64,000 nucleotides of DNA from Cyanobium sp. AMD-g. Its GTDB lineage: Bacteria > Cyanobacteriota > Cyanobacteriia > PCC-6307 > Cyanobiaceae. The number at the start of each line of letters is the position of its first letter. Position 1 is the stretch's first letter. The notes beneath the pieces are model-generated. The model was given only the letters and a program-made list of their open reading frames with translations. It was not told the origin of the DNA and made no database searches. Shown here in pieces: positions 23,550-31,361 of the stretch. The translations under genes were made by a program, and so were the position numbers. The stretch covers positions 620,001 to 684,000 of the forward strand of contig NZ_JAGQCW010000001.1 in NCBI RefSeq assembly GCF_024346395.1. The letters run 5' to 3'.

Positions 23550-24322
23550 CAGGCAGCGAGCGCAGCCACCAGGGCGGGATTGGCCTGCCAGCTGCAGGTC
23601 CTCTCCGTCACGGCCTCAATGCCCAGCTCAGCCCGCAGCTCCTCCAGGTTCTGCTCCATCCGCTCCTCCCAGATCACCGGGAACAGCGGCCGGGCATCGG
23701 CGCCGATGTGCAGACCCTTGCTGATCATGCCGAAGGCCTAACCGGCGGTGCGGGCCTGCTCGGCCGGGGTTTCCAGTTGATCGATCGGCGTGTCGTTGCA
23801 GAACCAGTTGAGCAGCAGCGCCATCAGATCGGTGAAGGCCAGGCCCGGGTGGGCGAACTGGGCCACGCTCAGGCTGATGACACCGAGTTCACCGAAATTG
23901 TCGAGGCTGAAGCCACTGACGATGTGGTGGATGTCGTGGGTGGCATAGACCCGGTAGTTGATGTAATCGGCGTCGCTTTCGAGGTTGGCGTAGAACTCGG
24001 GTTTGGGGAAGAAGTTGATGTCGTACCCCATCGTCTCCAGCACCGTGGCGTAGGTGTGCCCCAAGGTTGCCTTCGGCAGGGCCTTGAGGGCGGCGGCGTC
24101 ATAGGGGCCGCTCAGCCGCCGCTGCTCGATCAGGGCCGCCGCCTCCGGGTTCCGCCCCAGCAGCGCCCGGCACACCTGCATCGGCCGGGACTGGCGCAGC
24201 CAATGCGAGAGCAGGAAGAAGTTGTTGGCCGAAGCGCCCACTCCAGCGGCCAGATCGGCGAGTTCGAGAAAGGCGTGAATGTTCTCAGGAGTGGCGATCC
24301 AATCGAGGTAGCGGAAACCCAT
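23550..24322 (-). pseudogene. coq4-family gene, copy 1, with premature amber codon
   Basis: Homologous to the intact copy at 31392-32165. From the ATG at 24322 the frame encodes MGFRYLDWIATPENIHAF and the zinc motif HDIHHIVSGFSLDNFGE (H-D-x2-H-x11-E), but stops at 23738 after EQARTAG. In copy 2 the next codon is TAC (Tyr); here it is TAG. The remaining 62 codons are still present and open to the equivalent stop at 23550. A 195-residue product with the metal site could still be made, lacking the last quarter. Coq4 proteins bind zinc and act in quinone-ring modification or complex assembly. Confidence 0.83.
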
Positions 24323-24641
24323 AGGTGGCCCAGGTCGTGGGGCAGGCGGATCGTGTCGCCCTCGCCGATCGTGAGTAGCTGCCAAAATTTCGGTGCCGGC
24401 CAACGCCGCCGGGGGTGCCGCTGTCGATACTGCAGCCAGCAACAGAGCGGCCAGCGGAGCAGCAGCGGCTGCGGTTTCCGATCCTTCCAGGGCTGCAGCC
24501 ACAACAGCAACAAGATTCCGCGGCTTTTCCGACCTGTACGAGGTAACAAAATAAGCCTCCGACAGAGAAGGGGGTATGTTGTTACACAGAGCAAAGCGAG
24601 AAAGCTTGGAATGGCTGATGAAACATGTGGACCCGAGCAGA
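24323..24641 (-). other. Spacer with a possible orphan signal peptide
   Basis: The coq4 copy 1 frame stays open upstream to an ATG at 24502. Those 60 codons read like an export signal (an Ala/Leu stretch PLAALLLAAVSTAAPPAALA), unrelated to Coq4, and absent from copy 2. It may be the broken start of another secreted protein fused by deletion to the coq4 block. The remaining 140 nt are AT-richer and contain no gene. Confidence 0.35.
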
Positions 24642-25334
24642 TCAAGCCAATGATTTTTTACGTTGACGAAGCTTACGAGAGAACCGGGCGACTGCGATCA
24701 CTCCCAAAATCGGCAACGGTCCAGGGACGGACAATGGGGTGGAGGTGGAGGCGATATTGGGTCCGTAGAAGCTGACGGGTTGGTTCGTGACGGTTGGAAG
24801 GGACAAACTACCTGCCCCCACATAAGTACCGCCAAAGTATGAGATCCACGGGGCAAACGAACTGCTTCCTGTCAAGGCTCCCTGAAACGCATCAGGACTA
24901 AATGGCACACTATACTGAGCTCCCAAAGCATAAGTTACACCAGGAAGAAGTGTCAACGAAGTGATCCCTACATATCGGAACTGACCTAAAAGAGTGCCGA
25001 GTGTTCCTCCGGGCACGGTTGCCGTGGCCAGTAGTGAACCGCCTGCGGACCTATTCCATAAGCCTACTTGAGTAGGAAAGGCCAAGCCATTAGCATTAGA
25101 ATCGTAGACACCCAACTGATTAATGGTACGAGGAGCATTGACACGAAAGTCCCAGCCAACCGTCCCTTGGAAACCTGGGTTGGCACAATTATTCAGGCAA
25201 GGCGTAAACGAAATCAAGCCTGGATCCACGACACCAATGGCCTTGGCAGGTGCTGCGCTCAAGGCAGAGGAGAGGGCCGCAATAGAAAGAAAGGATATGA
25301 CTTTGCTGGCAACAGACACGACAACCGCAAACAT
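24642..25334 (-). CDS. Exported protein with VPGPLP C-terminal sorting tail (DUF4082-like)
   Basis: The product is 230 aa. A signal peptide covers about residues 1-33 (ISFLSIAALSSALSAAPAKA). The middle resembles DUF4082-type beta domains: GTVGWDFRV, INQLGVYDSNANGLA, VGLWNRSAGGSLLATATV, LLPGVTYALGAQYS. The C-terminus is SVPGPLPILGVIAVARFSRK followed by a basic end, i.e. motif, one membrane helix and positive cluster. This tripartite tail is the cyanobacterial counterpart of PEP-CTERM and is a predicted substrate of the cyanoexosortase 3 kb away. AT-richer than the core genes. Confidence 0.8.
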   Translation of the reverse strand: MFAVVVSVASKVISFLSIAALSSALSAAPAKAIGVVDPGLISFTPCLNNCANPGFQGTVGWDFRVNAPRTINQLGVYDSNANGLAFPTQVGLWNRSAGGSLLATATVPGGTLGTLLGQFRYVGITSLTLLPGVTYALGAQYSVPFSPDAFQGALTGSSSFAPWISYFGGTYVGAGSLSLPTVTNQPVSFYGPNIASTSTPLSVPGPLPILGVIAVARFSRKLRQRKKSLA

Positions 25335-25418
25335 TAGGGGCTTAATTTTAGGTGGTTTTTCGAACGAATCTGTATCCCGCGCTACATCGCTTGTGCCCGT
25401 TAGTGCCTTTTGTCCCTG

Positions 25419-25772
25419 CTATTGGGGGGGCAGGGTCTGCGGGTCCAACTGCGGCTCCTTCTGGAGCAACGGCACCAGCACCCTGTCCCAGACATCAGCG
25501 AGCGGGTCGGACCGGGTGCGCCAGTGGCAGCCGTGATGGTCTCGGGGTTGGTGATCGTCTCGCTTGATCCGCTGGGCACTGCGCACGGAGATCCCCACCG
25601 CATCAGCGGCGATCTGCTGGCTGAGTCCGCCTGAGTGTTTGGCCATGCACCGCTCCTTGATCTGCAACGCCAGAGGGGCGGGCATCGCGGGGCTCCAGAC
25701 CGGAATCGGAGTTCTGTTGTCGCGTCCTGAGACCAGCCTATGTGGCTTCCTGGGCCCGCCTACCTAATCGAC
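25419..25772 (-). mobile_element. IS21-family remnant, copy B (left end and istA start)
   Basis: This is the terminal 350 nt of the element seen at 6788-7985. Reading on the minus strand, the end sequence (CGATTAGGTAGGCGGG near 25772) is followed by istA codons 1-88 from 25685 (LSQQIAADAVGISVRSAQRI; HWRTRSDPLADVWDRVLVPL), then a stop at 25419. Everything beyond about codon 85 is lost. In this copy the 5' part is intact and lacks the frameshift of copy A, so the two decayed independently. Confidence 0.78.
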
Positions 25773-25860
25773 GCGTTGAAAACAACAAAGAAATTTTGGA
25801 ATTGTATCAATCCATACATCCATAGGTCCATGCATCAATGTCTTCATTGCATAAGATACA

Positions 25861-26670
25861 ATGCTGACTATGATTTCCACAATGCTTTTGTCAAGCTTAA
25901 GATTCTTGAAGTTCTTTAAGGCGTGTAATGCTTCAGCTATCCGAAGCGTCTTTCCAGTTCTGCTGGCAGGATTCTCGATTGCCTCAATTCAGTCACCCGC
26001 CAAAGCTCTTTTGATCAATGGATCTTTTGAAGCTCCATATGTTACGAATGAGCCCCTTTCCTCCTTTTGGAGAGGATCGCAAGCCATCACGGGATGGGAA
26101 GTTGTTGGCCCTGGAGAAGTTTCCATCATTGGCAGCCCGTTCGTCTTTCAAGGCATCACTTTTTTGCCTCCTCCAAATGAACGCCGCGATCAAATTGAAC
26201 TCCAATGGCTTGACCTGACCGGAGTCAATGATAACTGCCCACCATCAACATGTGGTGTTAGACAGAGAATTGCCACCACTCCTGGCCAGCTCTACAATCT
26301 GCAGTTCTATGTTGGATCTGCCCTTGGTGATGGGTACGCCGCCTCCACGTTCATTTCCACTGTTGATTTGAGCATTAACGGCGGACCTAGTCAGAGCTTC
26401 ACTAACCCAGCATCGTCCTATGAAGCATCTGCGTTCCCTACGGATGTTAATTGGAAGCTTTTCGCCACTACATTTGCCGCGACAAGTGATACAACAAGTC
26501 TGACATTTTTCAACGGCAATACCACGTACTCTGCGATTAGTGCTCTGGATAACATTTCCATTTCTGAAGCATCCCCAACCTCCGTACCCGGTCCTCTGCC
26601 CTTGCTATGGGTTTCTTCTGCCTTTCTCTGGAGTCGCCGCCTCAAGAAGAGGATAAAAGCGAAGCGTTGA
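25861..26670 (+). CDS. Exported protein with VPGPLP sorting tail (DUF642/choice-of-anchor type)
   Basis: The product is 269 aa. The signal peptide ends about residue 50 (FPVLLAGFSIASIQSPAKAL); the first 20 residues before it suggest the true start could be one of the downstream Met codons. The mature region is a carbohydrate-binding-like beta-sandwich of DUF642 type: LLINGSFEAP, ITGWEVVGPGEVSII, QIELQWLDLTG, IATTPGQLYNLQFYVGS, and ISALDNISISEA. It ends SVPGPLPLLWVSSAFLWSRR plus a basic tail, the same sorting signature as the protein at 24642-25334. It is probably anchored or released at the cell surface after exosortase processing. Confidence 0.85.
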   Translation: MLTMISTMLLSSLRFLKFFKACNASAIRSVFPVLLAGFSIASIQSPAKALLINGSFEAPYVTNEPLSSFWRGSQAITGWEVVGPGEVSIIGSPFVFQGITFLPPPNERRDQIELQWLDLTGVNDNCPPSTCGVRQRIATTPGQLYNLQFYVGSALGDGYAASTFISTVDLSINGGPSQSFTNPASSYEASAFPTDVNWKLFATTFAATSDTTSLTFFNGNTTYSAISALDNISISEASPTSVPGPLPLLWVSSAFLWSRRLKKRIKAKR

Positions 26671-26724
26671 GGCTGGCTCTTTCAATCACAGCCTAGTCAT
26701 TTCAGGCCATACATAGAGCCTGAA
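26668..26724 (+). terminator. Stem-loops after the DUF642-type gene
   Basis: Just past the stop there is TTCAGGC (26701-26707), a 10-nt loop and GCCTGAA (26718-26724), a perfect 7-bp stem. A weaker AGGCT/AGCCT pair precedes it. There is no T-run, so this is only a candidate transcription end. Confidence 0.35.
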
Positions 26725-27349
26725 AGCCTAGCGACCACCATTGGGATAGAAGTACCAGATGACGCTGATAGCAAAACCGGCTGTTTTGTGGCAGGAGTGC
26801 ATTCAGCTCAGATTGGAGTTGGTTCTGGGCATCCACCAAGGCTTCGATTGTTTTGCCAGTCCCACGATCTCATGGCTCCCTGACACAACCAATGACATCA
26901 GACGAATGCGGTTGCAAGGATTCTCAGACTTGAGACGGGCACTTAGTACCTTGACTGGAGCCAGCCAAAGGTTGGGAACATCAACCATCCCGGCCGCAGA
27001 AACCTATCGCGGCTTGACCATCAACAAACCTGACCCCCGTGTCTGTCCGATGGCGCCCTTGGGTGGCGCCATCGGCAACAGTCTTGATCAGGGGCCGGCG
27101 CCTCACCGCTTGCCAACTGATCAAACCGATGTGGAATACACCAGGGTCACGGAATCGATGAGGCTGAATCCGCAGTAAACAGTATCTTGGCGCTTGGCTA
27201 AACAACCCGAGCGGACAATTTCTCTAATAGGTCCCGCAGCGCCAAGGATAGATTGGAATCGTTCTATCAAGCATCATATTGATGCTCTTGATTTCCAGTC
27301 CACAGACGTTTAAAGTCTGCGACGTCATTATAAAGCTGCTCCTTGAAGC
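26725..27349. other. Gene-poor spacer, unrecognised sequence
   Basis: About 620 nt. The plus strand has an open frame at 26759-27178 (139 codons) and the minus strand has frames at 26981-27205 and 26803-26988. None has a ribosome site or a family I recognise, and the composition of the plus-strand product looks like chance. The two adjoining minus frames look slightly more protein-like and might be debris of a mobile gene. No call is made. Confidence 0.35.
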
Positions 27350-28012
27350 TCAGAGCGGCCATTGGACTTGGGCAGTGAGGTCTTTCAGAAATTGCTTAGA
27401 TTCGGCGGAACCATTGAGCAAAAAAGCGTTGTTGGTGGAAACAAGTAAACAAGAATAGGAAGGTTTAGGGGAAGAAGGAAGGCGCCCTTTGATCAATGTT
27501 CTCAAGAAATCTTGTTGCCTTCTACCACTGATGTCCCGGAGTTTATTAACACTGAAAGCGATAGCCCCACTTTTCGTTAGGCATGTCTGGGAACTGATTA
27601 CTCCTTGAATGCGGCCAATGGCGATTTGCTGGGGTTTCGCTTGTAATGAGAGCAGTTTTGCATCACGCAGATACAACTCAGGCATGCTTCTGGTCAACTT
27701 GGCTGGATCAAGAGAATCCCAGGAGGCTAATGGTGTGAGCAGCAGCCATCCACTCGCTTTGGCAAAGCGCTGGCTAGATCCGGTTGCGTCATTACGCTGC
27801 AGCATGGTGGGCCTCTGAGGCGCAGTGGCGATGGAGTGTTCAGCTGATCGCCATGCTAAGGGCATGCTTTGAGGATTTGGTGGGGCAGGGAGTGGTGGTT
27901 GCTGCGGAAAACCAACCTGTTGAACGATGGCTAATCCAGCAGCGCCACACAACACAGCAAGCCACCGACGTTGTTGATCACGGTTAAGCTGTGTTGTTGA
28001 AGTTCTGCTCAT
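27350..28012 (-). CDS. Cyanoexosortase A system-associated protein
   Basis: The product is 220 aa. After a basic N-terminus it has one membrane helix (WLAVLCGAAGLAIVQQVGF) and a proline-rich linker, then an extracytoplasmic domain ending SYSCLLVSTN and FLKDLTAQVQWPL. This anchor-plus-soluble-domain architecture directly after the exosortase matches the family known to accompany cyanoexosortase A. Its exact function is unknown; a role in substrate handling is likely. It overlaps the exosortase stop by 4 nt (ATGA), so the two are translationally coupled. Confidence 0.75.
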   Translation of the reverse strand: MSRTSTTQLNRDQQRRWLAVLCGAAGLAIVQQVGFPQQPPLPAPPNPQSMPLAWRSAEHSIATAPQRPTMLQRNDATGSSQRFAKASGWLLLTPLASWDSLDPAKLTRSMPELYLRDAKLLSLQAKPQQIAIGRIQGVISSQTCLTKSGAIAFSVNKLRDISGRRQQDFLRTLIKGRLPSSPKPSYSCLLVSTNNAFLLNGSAESKQFLKDLTAQVQWPL

Positions 28013-28914
28013 GCGGCAAGTTCCCGATCGAGCAGTGTCAAGTAAATCCAGCCCGCCAGAAAGGCAGCTACTAGGGAAAACAGCAGCCCTCCGGTGCCAT
28101 GAAAGAAGTCAAAAGCTGGAATTCCACTTTTGTTTGGCCAGGTAGTTAAGTAGGCCAACAGGGTAATTCGGAGGACATTAATTAAAACTGCAGTGAGGAT
28201 GGCTCCAATTAGTGCCTTAAGAAGATTGGATCGATTATCCAGCGGGAAAACAAAATGAAAGATCACTATCATACTCATCGAAAAGACCAGCTGCTCAACT
28301 CCATTGCAAGGGGTTTCTACAGTCACGCCGCCCGAGCTGAGTAATATCTGTTTGCCGCTTAGGCTGCTCTGGAATCCGAGACCATAAAGAAATACCCAAG
28401 TGAGTAGGGCAGTGAGCCGGTTTAAGATAGGTGACGTTAGAATTTCGATTGCTCCGCTTAGTGGGAGCAGGAGGGAGATAAGCAGAGGTTTTTTAAACAG
28501 TTGCCAGTTCCCTGCAGGGCGGCTTAGCAAAGCCAATGCAACCAAGATTACTGGGAAAATTAGATATTTGATATAGCCATCCTGCTCATTAATGAGCCAG
28601 GGTGAAAGGCTCAATAGAAAAGCCAGAACAAGAGATCCGAAAATAAAACTGGCCGGGCTGGGTTTCGGCCATAGGTTGTGTAATTGATCTTCTAATGTGA
28701 TGAAAACACCCAGCCAAAGGAGAAGATTGAAAATCTGCAAGTCTAGAGTTTGATGAGTAAACCATAGAATGCTGGAATTCCAGCAAAAAAGGATGGCAGC
28801 AAGAACGAGGTAAAGAGATCTGCGGTTGCTGATATGCCGCAGAAATTTGTTTGCCCTCGTGATGGCAAATACTAAGCTAGTTTGAATTTGGAGCTTAGAG
28901 TTTGTAGATGCCAT
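28009..28914 (-). CDS. Cyanoexosortase A
   Basis: The product is 301 aa with about eight membrane helices. The exosortase catalytic triad is complete and ordered: Cys in GGVTVETPCNGVEQLV (near 200), Arg in LINVLRITLLAY (near 245), and His in FDFFHGTGGLLFSL (near 270). Exosortases are membrane cysteine transpeptidases that cut the PEP-CTERM-like tail of exported proteins at the periplasmic face. Candidate substrates with VPGPLP/VPAPLP tails lie at 24.6, 25.9 and 32.3 kb. It overlaps the HpsJ-like gene by 20 nt and the associated gene by 4 nt, forming a three-gene minus-strand operon. Confidence 0.9.
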   Translation of the reverse strand: MASTNSKLQIQTSLVFAITRANKFLRHISNRRSLYLVLAAILFCWNSSILWFTHQTLDLQIFNLLLWLGVFITLEDQLHNLWPKPSPASFIFGSLVLAFLLSLSPWLINEQDGYIKYLIFPVILVALALLSRPAGNWQLFKKPLLISLLLPLSGAIEILTSPILNRLTALLTWVFLYGLGFQSSLSGKQILLSSGGVTVETPCNGVEQLVFSMSMIVIFHFVFPLDNRSNLLKALIGAILTAVLINVLRITLLAYLTTWPNKSGIPAFDFFHGTGGLLFSLVAAFLAGWIYLTLLDRELAA

Positions 28915-29653
28915 AAAAGCCCCAGGCGTAGGTTATGGCCATCAGGCAGACACGCAAAGCGTTGCGTGCCAAATTCCATCGAGCTCCCGCAACCTGTTGT
29001 TCGATACTGAGGCGCAGTTGCTTATTTTTTTTCTTAAGATCTTCAAATAGCTCCTTTCGTTTGGCTGCGGTGTCGAGCTCAGTTGTGAAAAGAGAGGGAG
29101 CCAAGTTGGCCTGAAACTTCTTCCATTCTGCATCAATCACTTGGTCAGGAGCGCCTTGTATTCTTTGCTCGACTTCCTGGACTTGCTTGTCAGATCCGCT
29201 GATGACGGAGCTACTTTCTGCAGTAATCCTTTCTGTTGCCGCCAGGACTAGTAGCGCTTGCCATGTTGCCATCAGGACCAAACTGATTGCGCCCACTATG
29301 GCTAAACGCTTAATATTGAACTCAGTCTTGATTTGGTTAGCTATTGCTATGTCCTCGGAATTGCCTGATCTTTCCAGCTCTTCTGTGGTATAGAGCAGGA
29401 TTTGAGGATTGGCCCCTGATTCCGTGAGGGCTTGCAGGTCTAGCCAAGCTGAATAGCGCAGTAAGCACATCCCCACCAGAGCAAGAGAGGCCGAATTCAC
29501 AATGCTGTTGGAGAGGCCAAAGCCCCAGTCGGGCGACCTGAGATTCAAAGGGAATATATTGCTTGCAACGGCAAGTATAAATACTCCAATTAGCACTCGG
29601 CCGCAACGGCGTATGAGTTTGACATTGCCAAAGGAGTTGGACGATTGAGTCAT
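28895..29653 (-). CDS. HpsJ-like membrane protein, cyanoexosortase-associated
   Basis: The product is 252 aa with two N-terminal helices (VLIGVFILAVASNIFPL; SIVNSASLALVGMCLL), a third near residue 120 (LAIVGAISLVLMATWQALLV), a long charged helical region (VQEVEQRIQGAPDQ through ELFEDLKKKNKQLRLSIEQQ), and a last helix. This is the form of HpsJ-type proteins, named from hormogonium polysaccharide loci and also found next to cyanoexosortase A. It is the first gene of the operon, so the promoter should lie upstream of 29653. Function is unknown beyond the association. Confidence 0.75.
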   Translation of the reverse strand: MTQSSNSFGNVKLIRRCGRVLIGVFILAVASNIFPLNLRSPDWGFGLSNSIVNSASLALVGMCLLRYSAWLDLQALTESGANPQILLYTTEELERSGNSEDIAIANQIKTEFNIKRLAIVGAISLVLMATWQALLVLAATERITAESSSVISGSDKQVQEVEQRIQGAPDQVIDAEWKKFQANLAPSLFTTELDTAAKRKELFEDLKKKNKQLRLSIEQQVAGARWNLARNALRVCLMAITYAWGFYGIYKL

Positions 29654-30128
29654 CAGGGTTTGAATGAGGAAGTAATCTTATGGGTTTGCATGACCATACT
29701 GATTACTCTTTGTAATTGCTTATTGACCATGTTTTATATAATTCATATTTCTCCAGCTGTCAATAGCCTTTCAGGTTCTGCTCTGTTTTTGCTCTCGCTT
29801 GGCCGCTGGTGGTCACCAGCCGCTGATAATAGGCACTCTCCCAGCCGATTGAGCGTATGCGCTGCACCTAGGAGCTTGTCGCGCATAGATCAGCACCTGA
29901 GCTCTCCACAGTCGCCTGCTGATCTGCTCTGAACTCAGTGGCTGCAATGATTTTGGGCAGGGGAGTGGGGCATGGTCAAGCCCAAGTCCTTCCACCCCTG
30001 GAACCCCGAGCAGACGCTGATCTTCCCGCCCTTGTCAGGCGACAGCGAAAACTGAGCGGATGACCAAAAGCGGATGTCACTTGACAACGTTCGATTGAGC
30101 CTGTCGACGGAGGGCCAGCCTGGCTGAG
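29654..30128. other. Spacer upstream of the exosortase operon
   Basis: About 475 nt between the exosortase operon and the truncated vapC. It should contain the promoter of the exosortase operon on the minus strand, though I cannot point to one. It also holds the transposase scrap listed separately. No other gene was seen. Confidence 0.45.
29972..30055 (+). pseudogene. Transposase N-terminal scrap (IS1182/IS5-like opening)
   Basis: An ATG at 29972 opens 27 codons beginning MVKPKSFHPWNPEQTLIFPP, then stops. The F-x-P-W-N-P-x-Q-x3-x-P-P pattern is the typical first line of transposases of the IS1182-like group (FRPWNPDQ...PPS). Nothing after it continues the protein. It is further evidence that mobile DNA has passed through this region. 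Confidence 0.5.
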
Positions 30129-30365
30129 TCAGGCGGGATGGAGGACCACGCTGTAGCGCGACCAGTTGGCGTCTGACGACACAGCCATCAGGCCTTCAAG
30201 GCGGGCCTGGGCAATCAGCAGGCGGTCGAAGGGATCCGCGTGGATGGCGGGAAGGCAGCCGGTTTCGATCACATGGGCGTCGCTGATCGGCAGCAAGGTG
30301 GCCCCGGCACTGAGGCTCTGATCGCGAAAGCGCGATGGATCCAGCGGCAGCTTGCCAAGACTCAT
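30129..30365 (-). pseudogene. VapC-family toxin, N-terminal half missing
   Basis: The frame encodes 78 aa and starts MSLGKLPLDPSRFRDQ, a point normally found about 50 residues into a PIN toxin. The rest is a good VapC C-terminus: LLPISDAHVIETGCLPAIHA, DPFDRLLIAQARLEGLMAVS, SDANWSRYSV. The first catalytic Asp and the W-E block are lost, so it should be inactive. The ATG overlaps the antitoxin stop (TGATG), exactly as an intact toxin would, so the deletion kept the coupling. Confidence 0.8.
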
Positions 30366-30613
30366 CAGTGGCCGATCAGCCGCTGCACCTCGGCATCAGC
30401 CTCAGGGCTGAAGGCCCCATCGATGCTGGGCCGATCCAGGTGTGCCAGAACTCCGGCAAGAACTCCCAGGTGCTTCAGCCCACGGCTCTGAGCGCAGGGC
30501 ACCAGCCGCACCTGGGGATCTCCATGGCTGGCGATGACCACGTCCTCTCCAGCCAATGCCGCCTTGACCAGTTTCGAGAGCTGGCTTTTCGCTTCGAGCC
30601 TGTTGACCTGCAT
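30365..30613 (-). CDS. Phd/YefM-type antitoxin
   Basis: From the ATG at 30613 the product is 82 aa: MQVNRLEAKSQLSKLVKAAL, then GEDVVIASHGDPQVRLVP, the DNA-binding fold of Phd/YefM antitoxins, followed by a toxin-binding tail (FSPEADAEVQRLIGH). The longer open frame upstream has no similarity. The antitoxin looks intact although its toxin is beheaded, which is the safe order of decay for a toxin-antitoxin pair. Confidence 0.82.
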   Translation of the reverse strand: MQVNRLEAKSQLSKLVKAALAGEDVVIASHGDPQVRLVPCAQSRGLKHLGVLAGVLAHLDRPSIDGAFSPEADAEVQRLIGH

Positions 30614-30669
30614 GACAACCCGGCAACGCCTTGGCCAAGCTAGCCAAGGGCAGAGGCGGTGCCACCCGT

Positions 30670-30990
30670 TCACCCCTTGCCCAGCTCCATCAGCCACGCC
30701 TGGAAGCGCTCCAGATCCGCCAGTCCCGCCCGCACCGGCGGGCTGAGCACCGCCGGCCGCGACGCGGTGGCGATCGCCGTGCGAACCAGCAAGCACCGCT
30801 CCACGCCAGTGGAGAAGCTCTGGAGGCGCAGGGCGGCCGCGTCGAAGGTTTCACTGGTAGTGGTGCCGCCTTGCATCCGGCTTTCAAGCCGCTCGAGGCT
30901 GCCAACCAGCTCCGAAAGCTTGTCCCGCTCGATGCGCAGATCGAGCTGCAGATCGCTCAGTTGCCGCTGCAAGGGATCGAGGGAGGCCAT
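30670..30990 (-). CDS. HepT-like protein, copy 2, active-site region deleted
   Basis: The product is 106 aa. Residues 1-50 match copy 1 almost exactly. It then continues LRLQSFSTGVERCLLVRTAI and SRPAVLSPPVRAGL, the middle part of HepT that copy 1 lacks, and joins to LERFQAWLMELGKG at the end. The C-terminal R-x4-6-H-x-Y segment that copy 1 keeps in part is absent here, and the usual H and Y of the HSFYTG block read Q and S. Both copies are therefore shortened, but by different deletions. It overlaps the MNT stop by TGATG. Confidence 0.7.
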   Translation of the reverse strand: MASLDPLQRQLSDLQLDLRIERDKLSELVGSLERLESRMQGGTTTSETFDAAALRLQSFSTGVERCLLVRTAIATASRPAVLSPPVRAGLADLERFQAWLMELGKG

Positions 30991-31361
30991 CAGAGTGCGA
31001 TGGCCCGCTCCCGGATGCGCTGCTGCCAGTGGGGCGGCAGGCTCTCCAGGCGCACCAGATCGATCGGTATGGCCGGATCCTGGCGGCAGGCCGCCAGGCT
31101 GTCGAGCTCGGCCGTGGCGGTGAGCAACGCCTCCGCCGGCAGACCGGCCACGGCCAGGTCGATGTCCGAGACGCTGTGGGTGCGGCCCTCGGCCACCGAG
31201 CCGAACAGCCAGATGGCCTCAAGGCCAGGCCAGCTCGCGCGCAAAAGAGCCGCGGCCTCAGGGGCCAGTCGGAGGGCCGCCTGCTCCCGGGCCTGGGCCA
31301 AGGCGATCGCCTCCTGCCAGCGCTGCTGCCAGAACAGGCGTTGGGAAGGGCTCACCACCAT
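30990..31361 (-). CDS. MNT-type minimal nucleotidyltransferase antitoxin, copy 2
   Basis: The product is 123 aa with GSVAEGRTHSVSDIDLAVAG, fulfilling the G-S-x10-D-x-D motif of MntA-like AMP-transferases. It differs from copy 1 at about a dozen positions scattered along the protein. The motif is intact in both copies even though both partner HepT genes are damaged. It lies 30 nt from the end of the coq4 gene upstream, so it could be co-transcribed with it. Confidence 0.85.
   Translation of the reverse strand: MVVSPSQRLFWQQRWQEAIALAQAREQAALRLAPEAAALLRASWPGLEAIWLFGSVAEGRTHSVSDIDLAVAGLPAEALLTATAELDSLAACRQDPAIPIDLVRLESLPPHWQQRIRERAIAL

Larger units (their letters stand above)
22837..24322 (-). 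repeat. Long direct repeat, copy 1 (MNT-Coq4 block)
   Basis: The MNT gene and the coq4 gene recur in the same order and strand at 30991-32165 with very high identity. In copy 1 the two genes are separated by about 340 nt containing an IS481 fragment; in copy 2 only a 15-nt trace of that fragment (AAGCCCTGCCGTTGC) remains. The repeats flank about 6.6 kb carrying the cyanoexosortase locus. Confidence 0.85.

Noticed and set aside
26759-27178. A 139-codon plus-strand ORF as a real gene
   Set aside because: No ribosome site, no family likeness, and competing minus-strand frames that look equally or more protein-like; left as unassigned spacer.
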